A stretch of DNA of 64,000 bases. It comes from Lactiplantibacillus paraplantarum. GTDB lineage: Bacteria > Bacillota > Bacilli > Lactobacillales > Lactobacillaceae. The stretch is taken from assembly GCF_003641145.1 (NCBI RefSeq), contig NZ_CP032744.1, positions 2,356,001-2,420,000 of the forward strand, read 5' to 3'. Position 1 is the stretch's first letter. Each line of letters begins with the position of its first letter. Of the stretch, positions 56,319 to 64,000 are shown in pieces. Made by a program: the position numbers and the translations under genes. The notes under the pieces are model-generated. The model ran no database searches, was not told the origin of the DNA, and saw only the letters and a list, made by a program, of their open reading frames with translations.

Positions 56319-57632
56319 ATGGCCATCAAACAATCTGATTTAACCATCAACATTAGTAATCACCAATCTAGCCTACAAATCTTCAAAGCTGCCGCAAGTA
56401 ACTTCATTAGTTCACTAAGCGGTAAAATGTTTAGTTTTGGTCTTGGACTCATGTTACTTGACGAGACGCACTCTGCCATCAGTTTTGGTATCAACATGAT
56501 TATTAGCCCGATCGTTGGCTTGCTGTGCCTCGTCCCGATTGGTAATCTCATCGACACTTATCCACATAAAGCGATTCTTACCGGTAGCCTGACTGTCCGA
56601 ACGCTGGCACTGATTTTGTTTGCGACTAGTATCAACTTGTTTACGGCGACTGCTAAACTAATCCCGATTGTTTTATTTCTGATTATCGACGCAATTTCAA
56701 CAAATATTAATGATACTTGTTATTCTGCCGCCACCCACGAGCTTGTTAATGGTCCCCATATTCAACGCTTGAATTCGTTAACTCAAAGTGCCATTTCGCT
56801 TTCCTCGATTCTATCACCAGCGTTAGGGGTTGGTCTGTATAGTCTAGTCGGCTTTTATGGCTTCATTATATTAGAAATCATCGCGACACTCGCGTCATTT
56901 AGTATTATGCTCACGATGCGATTCCATTATCCATCAACGAATCAATTAACTGACTCACGACGCATGCCAGCAACCTCTCACAGCCAGTTTGCAACATTCC
57001 GCTTCGGGCTGAACTACATGCAGTCGCGAACCATGATCAAAATTACAATTCTATTGAGTGTCATTCTGAACTTCTTATATACCGCCGTTACCATTGGAAT
57101 TCCATATATCTTAAAGGATCAGCTCCACACCGGTAATGGTCCAGTCGGCCTGCTTGAGACAGGGAGCGCGATTGGCATGTTGCTTGGCAGTTTACTTTTG
57201 ACTTTGTTACCGTCAACTGGCCAAAAACATCTCTTTTCAAAATTAATTATTCCAGTACTCGTTCTCGATAGCCAAATATTTTTATTAGGTGTCCTATTCA
57301 TGACAGCCCAATCACCAGCCGGCTATGCGCTACTCGGGAGTCTTATTATGGGGATACTGGCTTTCGCACTTGTTATTCTCAATATTACCTTTCAGGTCTA
57401 CTTACAACAAACCGTGCCAACCAAATTATTAGGCCGTGTCGTTGCGACGCTAACAACCGTCAATAGTTCAATCATGCCAATTGGAACCCTCCTGTTCACC
57501 TTGATCTTTCAAAGTACCACTCGCGGCGGTCTAATCCTAATCATCAATGGTATTCTGTTACTTGGATACACGGCATTGTTATGGCAACCCTTGCATCGGG
57601 CCATTCGCAGTGAACAGTCGAATCAATCATGA
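56319..57632 (+). CDS. MFS transporter (MFS_3, macrolide-efflux-like)
   Basis: 437 residues with about 12 membrane helices. Segments such as PIGNLIDTYPHKAILTGSLTVR (loop 2-3 motif, shown in part) and LLGRVVATLTTVNSSIMPIG are typical of the MFS_3/MefA-like group of exporters. Substrate unknown. ATG behind GAAAGGA. No regulator is adjacent. Confidence 0.87.
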   Translation: MAIKQSDLTINISNHQSSLQIFKAAASNFISSLSGKMFSFGLGLMLLDETHSAISFGINMIISPIVGLLCLVPIGNLIDTYPHKAILTGSLTVRTLALILFATSINLFTATAKLIPIVLFLIIDAISTNINDTCYSAATHELVNGPHIQRLNSLTQSAISLSSILSPALGVGLYSLVGFYGFIILEIIATLASFSIMLTMRFHYPSTNQLTDSRRMPATSHSQFATFRFGLNYMQSRTMIKITILLSVILNFLYTAVTIGIPYILKDQLHTGNGPVGLLETGSAIGMLLGSLLLTLLPSTGQKHLFSKLIIPVLVLDSQIFLLGVLFMTAQSPAGYALLGSLIMGILAFALVILNITFQVYLQQTVPTKLLGRVVATLTTVNSSIMPIGTLLFTLIFQSTTRGGLILIINGILLLGYTALLWQPLHRAIRSEQSNQS

Positions 57633-57765
57633 TCAAAGTTACTTCAGATGCTTATTCTGACTGTCAATCAATAATCATGATAGCAACTATCGCAACCTGA
57701 TATAATTCGAAGCATCCCGATAGCAGTATAATTACTTATAACCTATGATGAAAGGAGAAATAAAC

Positions 57766-58158
57766 ATGCCCTTAATGCGCATTGATATGGTACGGGGACG
57801 CTCGCAAGCTGAGATCCAAAAAATTCTAGATATTGCATACCAAACAGCTAGTACAGCTTTACACTTACGGCCCCGTGATCGCTATCAAATCGTTACACAA
57901 CACGACCCTGAAGAAATGATTATTGAAGACGTCGGTTTAGGTTTCAAGCGCACCACCGCTTTCTTAATGTTCAGCTTAACTTCAAGTCCTCGTAAGGTCG
58001 AAGATAAACAAACCTTTTACAAATTACTCGTCAAAAATTTACATGATCAATTAGGCATCGCACCGACCGATGTTATGATCAACATCACGACCAATCGCTA
58101 CGAAGATTGGAGCTTTGGCGACGGCGAAGCACAATTTCTAAACGGTGACTTAAATTAA
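57766..58158 (+). CDS. Tautomerase-family protein
   Basis: About 130 residues. ATG at 57766 behind GGAG puts Pro directly after Met (PLMRIDMVRG), the catalytic Pro1 of the 4-oxalocrotonate tautomerase superfamily. The length suits the malonate-semialdehyde-decarboxylase-like or other long tautomerases. An in-frame ATG seven codons upstream would bury Pro1 and is rejected. Confidence 0.88.
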   Translation: MPLMRIDMVRGRSQAEIQKILDIAYQTASTALHLRPRDRYQIVTQHDPEEMIIEDVGLGFKRTTAFLMFSLTSSPRKVEDKQTFYKLLVKNLHDQLGIAPTDVMINITTNRYEDWSFGDGEAQFLNGDLN

Positions 58159-58176
58159 CGTCCAATCCACAGCCTA

Positions 58177-58226
58177 TTAAAAAAAGATGCCTCGCAATCC
58201 AACTGGATCACCAGACATCTTTTTTG
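58177..58226 (+). terminator. Terminator after the tautomerase gene
   Basis: AAAAAAGATG and CT pair with AG and CATCTTTTTT around a ~22-nt loop. Confidence 0.6.
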
Positions 58227-58320
58227 CTGGTATCATCGCTATTGACCGCCAGCATTATATCGTAAATAAAACTAACGACTATTAATTGATTATCAATATC
58301 ATATTAACCATGTCTTGACA

Positions 58321-58830
58321 TTAATTTTCATACAAATAACCGGCACCCCGTAAGGCTGCTTTGATTGCTGTTAATTGTTCTGGCGTCTGATAAGCCACCG
58401 TATGGCTATGGACACCATCCGTTAATTCCGACAACAAATGCCCCTGTAACTTCTTAAGCCGGCCCATAAACAGATTAATATCACCGACTGAGCGAATCTC
58501 TAATTCACCCCGGAGCCGTCCGTACAATGGATGTTCAACCTCAACATCCTTAATCACACCACCCGCACGAATGATCAAGTCCATCTCCTTAGTCGCCTCA
58601 TTAGGAAAATGTCGGCAGACTAAGACAACCGTGGGCTGGTTGGCTTTCTCCAATTCATATCCTTGTAAAGTAGCAACAATTGCTGTTCCATGAGCCCTCA
58701 ATAACGAAATATCGCCAACGATTGTCTGGCGACTAACATTAAATTGCTTTGCTAACGTCGTCGCACTTATTGGGACCTGCGTTTGTGATAATTTTGATCG
58801 AATTTGTTCTCGCCGTTCTAATCCTGTCAT
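58321..58830 (-). CDS. niaR: NiaR-type repressor of NAD synthesis (HTH_11 plus 3H domain)
   Basis: 169 residues. The N-terminal winged helix (ISATTLAKQFNVSRQTIVGDI) is followed by a 3H domain with the His-rich metal/nicotinate site: HPLYGRLRGEL and DGVHSHTVAYQ. NiaR represses niacin uptake and salvage genes when nicotinate is present. It is divergent from pncB, with a palindrome between them, which fits this role. Confidence 0.92.
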   Translation of the reverse strand: MTGLERREQIRSKLSQTQVPISATTLAKQFNVSRQTIVGDISLLRAHGTAIVATLQGYELEKANQPTVVLVCRHFPNEATKEMDLIIRAGGVIKDVEVEHPLYGRLRGELEIRSVGDINLFMGRLKKLQGHLLSELTDGVHSHTVAYQTPEQLTAIKAALRGAGYLYEN

Positions 58831-58931
58831 GACTCACCCTTCTCACTATTTCAATAGGCTAATTTTACCAGAAAATCACTAGAATTGCTTTCATCACCTG
58901 TCAAACTATGATAAACTATGTTCATTTATCA

Positions 58932-58949
58932 TAGGTGTCAAGACACCTA
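58932..58949. promoter_or_regulatory. Probable NiaR operator
   Basis: A perfect palindrome, TAGGTGTC-AA-GACACCTA with only the centre unpaired-like, lies between niaR and pncB. A related half site, CACCTGTCAA, lies at about 58898-58907. The sequence type (GTGTC...GACAC) fits known NiaR sites as I remember them. A possible pncB promoter, TTGCTT-16-TATGAT, overlaps the half site. Confidence 0.75.
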
Positions 58950-58977
58950 AATCTTAATAAATTAGGATTGATTAGCA

Positions 58978-60411
58978 ATGCGCAATTTATCTTTATTAAC
59001 CGACTTATATGAATTTTCAATGGCCAATGGTTTTCACCACGACCTACCACGAACCAACGCCACTTTCGATCTCTTCTATCGTCGCGTTCCTGACAATGGT
59101 AGCTTTGTCATTGCCGCTGGTTTACAGCAAGTTGTTGAGGCCTTGCAGGACTTCCACTTTACTAGCAACGATCTCGACTACTTCCGCCAGCTCAACTTAT
59201 GGGATGAACGTTTCTTAACTACTTTGGCGCATTTTAAGTTAACTTGCCAAATCAAGGCACTTCCCGAAGGCACCCCCGTCTTTCCTCGCGAACCTTTGCT
59301 GACAATCACTGGTCCGCTTGAGCAAGCCCAGTTACTTGAAACCCTCGTCTTAAATATCGTCAATCATCAATCACTCATTGCCACTAAAGCTCGGCGACTA
59401 AGCTACGCCGCAGCGGGTCGCCCCATCATGGAGTTCGGTGCTCGGCGTGCGCAGGGACCTGACAGTGCAATTTACGGGACCCGGGCAGCAATCATTGGAG
59501 GTGCTAATAGTACCTCCAACGTCCTAGCTGCTAAACAGTTCGGTATTCCCGTTGCCGGTACGATGGCACACAGTTGGGTTGAGGCTTTTCCAGATGAATT
59601 AACCGCCTTTCGCAAGTGGGCCGAACAATATCCGGACAATAGTGCACTGCTAGTCGATACTTATGATGTACTTAACTCGGGAATTCCAAACGCAATAACT
59701 GTCTTCAAAGAACTACGCGCAGCTGGGCATGAACCCGTCGGTATTAGAATCGATTCAGGAGACGTCACGACCTTATCACAAGCCGCCCGATCACGACTGG
59801 ATGCAGCAGGTTTTCCAAATGCCAAAATCACCATTTCTAACGCATTAGATGAACATATCATCACTTCGTTACTTCAAGAAGGTGCACCTATCGATAATTT
59901 TGGTATCGGTGAGAAACTCATCACAAGTGCTTCAGCCCCCGTTTTAAGTGGTGTCTACAAACTGGCCGCAACCGAAATTGATGGTCAGCACACGCCCAAA
60001 ATAAAAGTGAGTGCCAGCCGTGAAAAGTTAACGATTCCTGGTGACAAACAAGTCTATCGGCTTTACGAACCAGGAACCCAACGGGCCTTTGCTGACTTGA
60101 TTGCACTAGCTACCGAAACCATTACTGGTCAATCCAGCTTAACCGTTGTTAATAGTAATCCACTCAGTGTTGACCGGCAGCAACGACTCACCAATTTTGA
60201 CGCTCGGCCCTTACTTGTACCGGTAGACTTATCTACAACTACCATGATTCCAATATCAGCGATTCAAGCAGCAACCCAAGCCAAGCTCGCAGAACTGCCT
60301 CGCACCACCCAACGGCTCGTCAATCCGGACATCTACCCGGTCTACATGACGACCACCCTTAGCCAGTTACAAACTAAGCTATTGAACGAAATGACGATTC
60401 TCGCGAACTAG
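58978..60411 (+). CDS. pncB: Nicotinate phosphoribosyltransferase
   Basis: 477 residues, cytosolic; makes nicotinate mononucleotide from nicotinate and PRPP, the entry of niacin into NAD salvage. Segments LLTDLYEFSMANGF, EFGARRAQGPDSA, GTMAHSWVEAF (with the phosphorylated-type His) and IRIDSGDV are diagnostic. ATG at 58978. Controlled by NiaR according to the divergent arrangement. Confidence 0.96.
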   Translation: MRNLSLLTDLYEFSMANGFHHDLPRTNATFDLFYRRVPDNGSFVIAAGLQQVVEALQDFHFTSNDLDYFRQLNLWDERFLTTLAHFKLTCQIKALPEGTPVFPREPLLTITGPLEQAQLLETLVLNIVNHQSLIATKARRLSYAAAGRPIMEFGARRAQGPDSAIYGTRAAIIGGANSTSNVLAAKQFGIPVAGTMAHSWVEAFPDELTAFRKWAEQYPDNSALLVDTYDVLNSGIPNAITVFKELRAAGHEPVGIRIDSGDVTTLSQAARSRLDAAGFPNAKITISNALDEHIITSLLQEGAPIDNFGIGEKLITSASAPVLSGVYKLAATEIDGQHTPKIKVSASREKLTIPGDKQVYRLYEPGTQRAFADLIALATETITGQSSLTVVNSNPLSVDRQQRLTNFDARPLLVPVDLSTTTMIPISAIQAATQAKLAELPRTTQRLVNPDIYPVYMTTTLSQLQTKLLNEMTILAN

Positions 60412-60429
60412 CCAAGCAAATCTGCTTTG

Positions 60430-60496
60430 AACAAACTAAAGCCACTTCTGATTAGTCATCAAATGACTGCTAAATACAGAGGTGGCTTTAGTTGGT
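60430..60496 (+). terminator. Probable terminator after pncB
   Basis: AACTAAAGCCACTTCTGATTAG is matched by CAGAGGTGGCTTTAGTTG further on, giving a stem of about 15 bp with mismatches around a long loop. Confidence 0.55.
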
Positions 60497-60520
60497 CTGG
60501 GCGACACCCATCATTGGGGC

Positions 60521-61192
60521 TTACTGATCAGCAATTTGATCATGTTTGCCAGGGGTCAATATTTTAGTCATCACCGTGATCAAATAGGCTTGTTCACGTT
60601 CAAGTTCTGTCCCTGGCAGTTCAAGCATTAACCGCGCTAAGTAGCCAAATAACTGCGATAACAAACTTTGGATTATCAAATCATTCGGCCAATCAACAAT
60701 CAGATGATCTGCTTTTAATTGATTTAAGACGCTACCCATCTGCTTAACCATCTGGGGCGCAATCTGACTCAGAATCTGTTCGCGCCGTGTCGCATCAAAA
60801 GCCGCCATTTCAAAAACGACCTTTAATTCCTTAATGTTGGCCTGGGCAAAAGCAACCCTGTCCGTTACAACTGCGGTGATAAACGCTGACAAGCTTGGAT
60901 AGCGCCGGCGTAATTCATCTTCTGAAAAATCATTGGCTAAGATTGGGACGATGTGCGCGGCAATGGGGGCTAAAATCGCATCACGTAGCGCCGCTTTAGT
61001 CTTATACCGCCGATAAACCGTCCCTTCTGCAACACCAGCCCGTTGCGCAATGTCACTAGTACTGGTCTGATCAAAACCCTTTTCAGCAAACAAATCAAGA
61101 CTTGCCTGGAGGATCGACCGTTGCTTAGGCGTAATCGCTTTATCTTGACTTAGATCCTGTTGAAAGTAATCCCGTATCCGTGGTCGTTCCAT
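60521..61192 (-). CDS. TetR-family regulator
   Basis: 223 residues. The N-terminal TetR helix-turn-helix reads AEKGFDQTSTSDIAQRAGVAEGTVYRRYK (shown over 20 positions only by its ends: AEKGF to YRRYK). The C-terminal ligand domain is helical. Last gene of the ABC-2 exporter operon, 4 nt after the permease. Two matching palindromes flank the operon promoter, so autoregulation is likely. Confidence 0.92.
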   Translation of the reverse strand: MERPRIRDYFQQDLSQDKAITPKQRSILQASLDLFAEKGFDQTSTSDIAQRAGVAEGTVYRRYKTKAALRDAILAPIAAHIVPILANDFSEDELRRRYPSLSAFITAVVTDRVAFAQANIKELKVVFEMAAFDATRREQILSQIAPQMVKQMGSVLNQLKADHLIVDWPNDLIIQSLLSQLFGYLARLMLELPGTELEREQAYLITVMTKILTPGKHDQIADQ

Positions 61193-61196
61193 GTCC

Positions 61197-62447
61197 TCAC
61201 ACCTTCCGATAACGTTTCATCCCAACAATGTTCAACATTGTTAGTACGACCATAAACCCTACTAATATTAACAAATCAACCCCAATATCGCCAAGACTAG
61301 CACCCTTAGTGACGACGCCGGTCAATGCATTGGCACCGTAGTATAACGGCATGATATGGGCAATGGCTTGCAGCCAACTCGCCATACCATCGACTGGAAT
61401 CAAACCAGCAAAGAAGATTTGCGGGACAACGATCAGTGGAATGAATTGAATCATTTGAAATTCCGAATTAGCAAAAGTGGAAATAAAGATTCCCAAGGTC
61501 AAAGCCACTAACGCTAATAGTAAATTGGTCAAAAAGACCAGCCAAATACTGCCGACTAAGTGAATCTTGAATACCGCAATCGCAAAAACAACGGTCAGGA
61601 CAGTCTGAATGATTGCAAAGCCACCATAACCAATTAGATAGCCCATAATAATTTCACTCCGTCGAATTGGGGTTGCAAGTAGCCGGCTTAGGGTTCCAGT
61701 AATGCGTTCATTCAAAAGTGAAACACCAGAAATCAAGAACACAAAGAAGAAGACAAAGAAACCTAGAAAGATTGGCAAAAAGTTTTCAAAAAACGTTGAA
61801 TCACTACTACCATAGATATAATGACTGCTAGTGGTATAGGTCGTCGTTTGTGCTCGACTATTTGTTGGCGCCGCAGCACTCGCTGTAGCCTGCTTCAATT
61901 GCTTTTGAATTTTAGCCACAGCAGCAGTATTCCCACTTGCCTGTGCTTGGGCCAAGGCCGTATTTAGCTTGCTAACCGTTGCCTGTTTTTGCGTCGCGGT
62001 CAACTTTTGTAGTGCCACCTGTTGCTTTTGCAATACCTTTTTTTGTGCTTTAGTAGCCGTGACTAACGTCTGAACCTTTAATTTGACCAACCCACTTTGT
62101 AATGCAGCTTTAATCAATGAAGTATTGGTCGGATTACTATTAGAATACGTTATTGTTAGCTTGCCATCCTTTTGCGTGAGATAACCATCCAAATCATGTT
62201 GCTTAATCATGGTCTTTGCCTGGCTACTATTGTAATGATTAATATCGACATGCTTCGTATTAATTGCTTTGACCACCTGGTGATCAACATTGTGAACACC
62301 CAAAGTCGCAACTTGAGTCGTATTATTTTGAAACAAAAAATACATCAATGACATGATTAAGAGTGGCGCCAAAAACATCAGTGCCAAGGTCCGCTTATCA
62401 CGCAACATCTGTTTAAAAACTCGTCTAACGATTGCCATCGTTCGCAT
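61197..62447 (-). CDS. ABC-2 type exporter permease
   Basis: 416 residues: one N-terminal membrane helix, a large outer region (about residues 45-215) with a Gln/Ala/Lys-rich coiled coil, then five membrane helices with the ABC-2 segment LLNERITGTLSRLLATPI. It exports drugs or lipids with the ATPase encoded just upstream. It overlaps that gene by 23 nt (or 14 nt if ATG 62438 is used). Confidence 0.92.
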   Translation of the reverse strand: MRTMAIVRRVFKQMLRDKRTLALMFLAPLLIMSLMYFLFQNNTTQVATLGVHNVDHQVVKAINTKHVDINHYNSSQAKTMIKQHDLDGYLTQKDGKLTITYSNSNPTNTSLIKAALQSGLVKLKVQTLVTATKAQKKVLQKQQVALQKLTATQKQATVSKLNTALAQAQASGNTAAVAKIQKQLKQATASAAAPTNSRAQTTTYTTSSHYIYGSSDSTFFENFLPIFLGFFVFFFVFLISGVSLLNERITGTLSRLLATPIRRSEIIMGYLIGYGGFAIIQTVLTVVFAIAVFKIHLVGSIWLVFLTNLLLALVALTLGIFISTFANSEFQMIQFIPLIVVPQIFFAGLIPVDGMASWLQAIAHIMPLYYGANALTGVVTKGASLGDIGVDLLILVGFMVVLTMLNIVGMKRYRKV

Positions 62448-63174
62448 CTTGCATCCGCCCCGCTTTCAAAAAGACCTGTTCGATCGTATCTACCGCATAC
62501 TGTTGCTTCAGCGCCACGGGTGTCCCCTCAGCGAGCGCAATGCCATGCCGAATCAACATGAGATAATCACACCGTTCCGCTTCGTCCATGACATGGGTCG
62601 TCACGAGCATCGACTTGCCAGTGGACTTGAGCTTATTCAACTCGGTCCAAATCTGTTGCCGTAATTCTGGATCAATCCCAACGGTCGGTTCATCTAGAAT
62701 TAATAATTGAGGATCCTGAACCAGCGCAATCGCTAATGATAACCGTCGTTTCATCCCACCAGAATAACCACTGACGCGCTGGTCTAATTGGGACGTCAAA
62801 TCAACTAATCCGGCCGCATAATCAATCATTTGTGCTAATTTAATTTTGGGGACACTCATCAACTGCCCAAAAAAAGTTAAATTTTCACGAGCCGTTAGCG
62901 TTTCATATAAAGCGTCACTTTGGGCCATATATCCCACTTGCGCCATTACCGCCCGATTGGGCATCACCGTATCCATCACTTTAACTGTGCCACTATCGAC
63001 CGCTTCCATCCCTAAAATACTCTTGATCAAGGTGGTCTTCCCAGCCCCGGATGGCCCAATCAGTCCATAAATCGTCCCAGTCGGCAATGTCAAATCAATT
63101 TGATTCAACACTTGGTGATGACCGAAGTGCTTACTGACTTGCTTGGCGATGACATAATCTATTGCCATATTCAT
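62425..63174 (-). CDS. ABC transporter ATP-binding protein (DrrA/YhaQ-like exporter)
   Basis: About 249 residues. Walker A GPSGAGKTT, signature YSGGMKRR, Walker B LLILDEPTVGIDP, H-loop VTTHVMDEAERCD. First gene of the exporter operon. The frame is open to 63207, but that start lies inside the operator; ATG 63174 follows AAAGTGGG, and ATG 63168 is also possible. Confidence 0.93.
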   Translation of the reverse strand: MNMAIDYVIAKQVSKHFGHHQVLNQIDLTLPTGTIYGLIGPSGAGKTTLIKSILGMEAVDSGTVKVMDTVMPNRAVMAQVGYMAQSDALYETLTARENLTFFGQLMSVPKIKLAQMIDYAAGLVDLTSQLDQRVSGYSGGMKRRLSLAIALVQDPQLLILDEPTVGIDPELRQQIWTELNKLKSTGKSMLVTTHVMDEAERCDYLMLIRHGIALAEGTPVALKQQYAVDTIEQVFLKAGRMQDANDGNR

Positions 63175-63190
63175 AACCCACTTTCCAAAA

Positions 63191-63208
63191 AGTGAGTGTT
63201 CACTCACT
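63191..63208. promoter_or_regulatory. TetR operator O1
   Basis: AGTGAGTG-TT-CACTCACT, 8-bp perfect arms, just downstream of the predicted transcription start of the ABC/TetR operon. Its pattern A-R-TGAGT-N4-ACTCA-Y-T recurs at 63258-63275. Confidence 0.75.
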
Positions 63209-63222
63209 CATTTAATGATTTT

Positions 63223-63251
63223 AGTATAATCAGTGCATCTCGGTTTGTCAA
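63223..63251 (-). promoter_or_regulatory. Promoter of the ABC exporter operon
   Basis: Minus strand TTGACA (63251-63246), 17 nt, TATACT (63228-63223): close to consensus, so tight repression would be expected. Confidence 0.85.
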
Positions 63252-63283
63252 CAATGAAATGAGTCGATACTCATTTCATTGTT
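63250..63283. promoter_or_regulatory. Long palindrome with TetR operator O2
   Basis: AACAATGAAATGAGT and ACTCATTTCATTGTT are exact 15-nt arms around CGAT. The inner AATGAGT-CGAT-ACTCATT has the same pattern and spacing as O1. It lies immediately upstream of, and touching, the -35 box. Confidence 0.65.
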
Positions 63284-63348
63284 GAATCTTCCTAGGTCTA
63301 ACTCTCAAACGAGAATCTTACCAACCATCAATCACACGATTCACTGCA

Positions 63349-63398
63349 AAAAATAAGATCAGCATTTTCAAATCAAAAATGATTTTGCCATGCTGATC
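63349..63398 (-). terminator. Terminator of the FMN reductase gene at the right edge
   Basis: GATCAGCAT (63358-63366) pairs with ATGCTGATC (63390-63398), followed on the minus strand by TTATTTTTT. Confidence 0.75.
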
Positions 63399-63413
63399 CT
63401 ATCATTGACTATT

Positions 63414-63956
63414 TTAAGCCAGATATTCAGTTACTTGCTGAGTAATAACCGCTCGTTGTTCCGAATCCAAGTCAAATTTCCCCGTCATGAAGGCACTCGT
63501 TGGAATCTGTAAACCGACCAAATTATCATTCGGCTTTAACCCCATGAAGGTCAATAACGTTTTTAAGTGAGCAAGACCAACTTTGGCCGCTTTTTTACCA
63601 CCTGCACCAGTCAACATGACTGGCTTATTCATAATAAAATCTGGTGCACCAAACACACCAGCCTCAGTTGGGCGCGACAACCAGTCTAGTGCATTTTTGA
63701 GTCCACCGGGAATCATTTCATTATATTCCGGTGTGACGATCCACAACCCATCAGCAGCTTGGACTTGCTCTCTAAACGTCATCACTGAGCTGGGAGCGGG
63801 AAATTCAATGTCTTGATTAATCAACGGTAAATCTGCAATATTGGCAAATGTCACCTCAGCTCCCTGCGCAACTAGTTGTGTGCTGATTTGTTCTGCCACC
63901 GTTTTATTGAATGAATCTTTCCGTAATGAACCAACTACCATTAAAATCTTTTGCAT
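63414..63956 (-). CDS. NADPH-dependent FMN / quinone reductase
   Basis: About 180 residues, flavodoxin-like. ILMVVGSLRKDSFN binds the FMN phosphate and TPEYNEMIPGGLKNALDWLS is the family's second FMN loop. Such enzymes reduce FMN, quinones or azo and nitro compounds with NAD(P)H. ATG at 63956 follows GGAG. It has none of the tail motifs of the protein at 23296. Confidence 0.92.
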   Translation of the reverse strand: MQKILMVVGSLRKDSFNKTVAEQISTQLVAQGAEVTFANIADLPLINQDIEFPAPSSVMTFREQVQAADGLWIVTPEYNEMIPGGLKNALDWLSRPTEAGVFGAPDFIMNKPVMLTGAGGKKAAKVGLAHLKTLLTFMGLKPNDNLVGLQIPTSAFMTGKFDLDSEQRAVITQQVTEYLA

Positions 63957-64000
63957 GTTATTTATCTCCATTTCTTCTATATAATCAATTAATTTTATTC

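Noticed and set aside
63250..63283. Palindrome read as an intrinsic terminator
   Set aside because: No T run follows on either strand, a separate terminator for the upstream gene is at 63349-63398, and the inner part matches the operator O1 pattern.
1..64000. CRISPR array, tRNA or rRNA genes, prophage or integrase
   Set aside because: I looked for regularly spaced repeats, tRNA-like cloverleafs and rRNA and integrase sequences and saw none; a tRNAscan or CRISPR finder run would be decisive.

Overview
The window looks like a chromosomal segment of a lactobacillus of the Lactiplantibacillus plantarum group. The grounds are the protein style, moderate GC, Lactobacillales-type regulation (guanine riboswitch, methionine T-box, NiaR/3H repressor, PurR-type box) and the gene set. 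This is recognition by eye; no database search was possible, and species and strain are inferred.

Layout. 1-6.6 kb: purine salvage, with a PucR-type regulator, a riboswitch-controlled NCS2 xanthine/purine permease and an AzgA-type permease that probably starts at an ATT codon. 6.6-11.6 kb: an atypical SDR, a three-gene operon (membrane EAL-like protein, PgaD-like protein, PgaC/BcsA-like glycosyltransferase) and a decayed MetE-like gene. 11.6-23.1 kb: the complete de novo IMP operon purEKCSQLFMNHD on the minus strand, tightly overlapped, with one promoter and a PurBox-like site. 23.2-27.3 kb: two NADPH-dependent FMN reductases, one carrying a PAS-like domain and four C-terminal D-x-V-S-G-A-S motifs, then lipoate-protein ligase and a tyrosine phosphatase. 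27.9-36 kb: carbonic anhydrase, a DUF915 hydrolase, an IS3-family element that has removed the start of a BceA-like ATPase gene, the remaining BceB-like permease, and a YtrA-type GntR/ABC operon. 36-42.6 kb: UspA, GtrA, several small hypothetical and membrane proteins, and a MalY/PatB C-S lyase behind a methionine T-box. 42.8-45.2 kb: a foldback repeat next to a second IS3-family element. 45.3-55.4 kb: GH13 amylase, threonine synthase, HAD phosphatase, pentapeptide protein, a five-gene operon (DUF2829/Tad2-like, SDR, HIT, NUDIX, acetyltransferase), MupG and an Eis-like acetyltransferase. 55.4-64 kb: an antitoxin pseudogene, MFS transporter, tautomerase, NiaR/PncB for NAD salvage, a TetR-controlled ABC-2 exporter operon and another FMN reductase.

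The least explained signals are two. The first is a family of roughly 0.8-1.0 kb foldback repeats (copies at 4065-5065 and 42865-43634, a diverged half copy at about 140-490). They have inverted termini that match each other within a copy and hairpins that keep pairing through compensatory change. The second is the cytoplasmic FMN reductase/PAS protein at 23296-24621, whose tail looks like a four-site substrate for ApbE-type flavin transferase.

Most biosynthesis genes are ordinary core genes. Accessory character is concentrated around the two insertion sequences, the foldback repeats and the pseudogenes.
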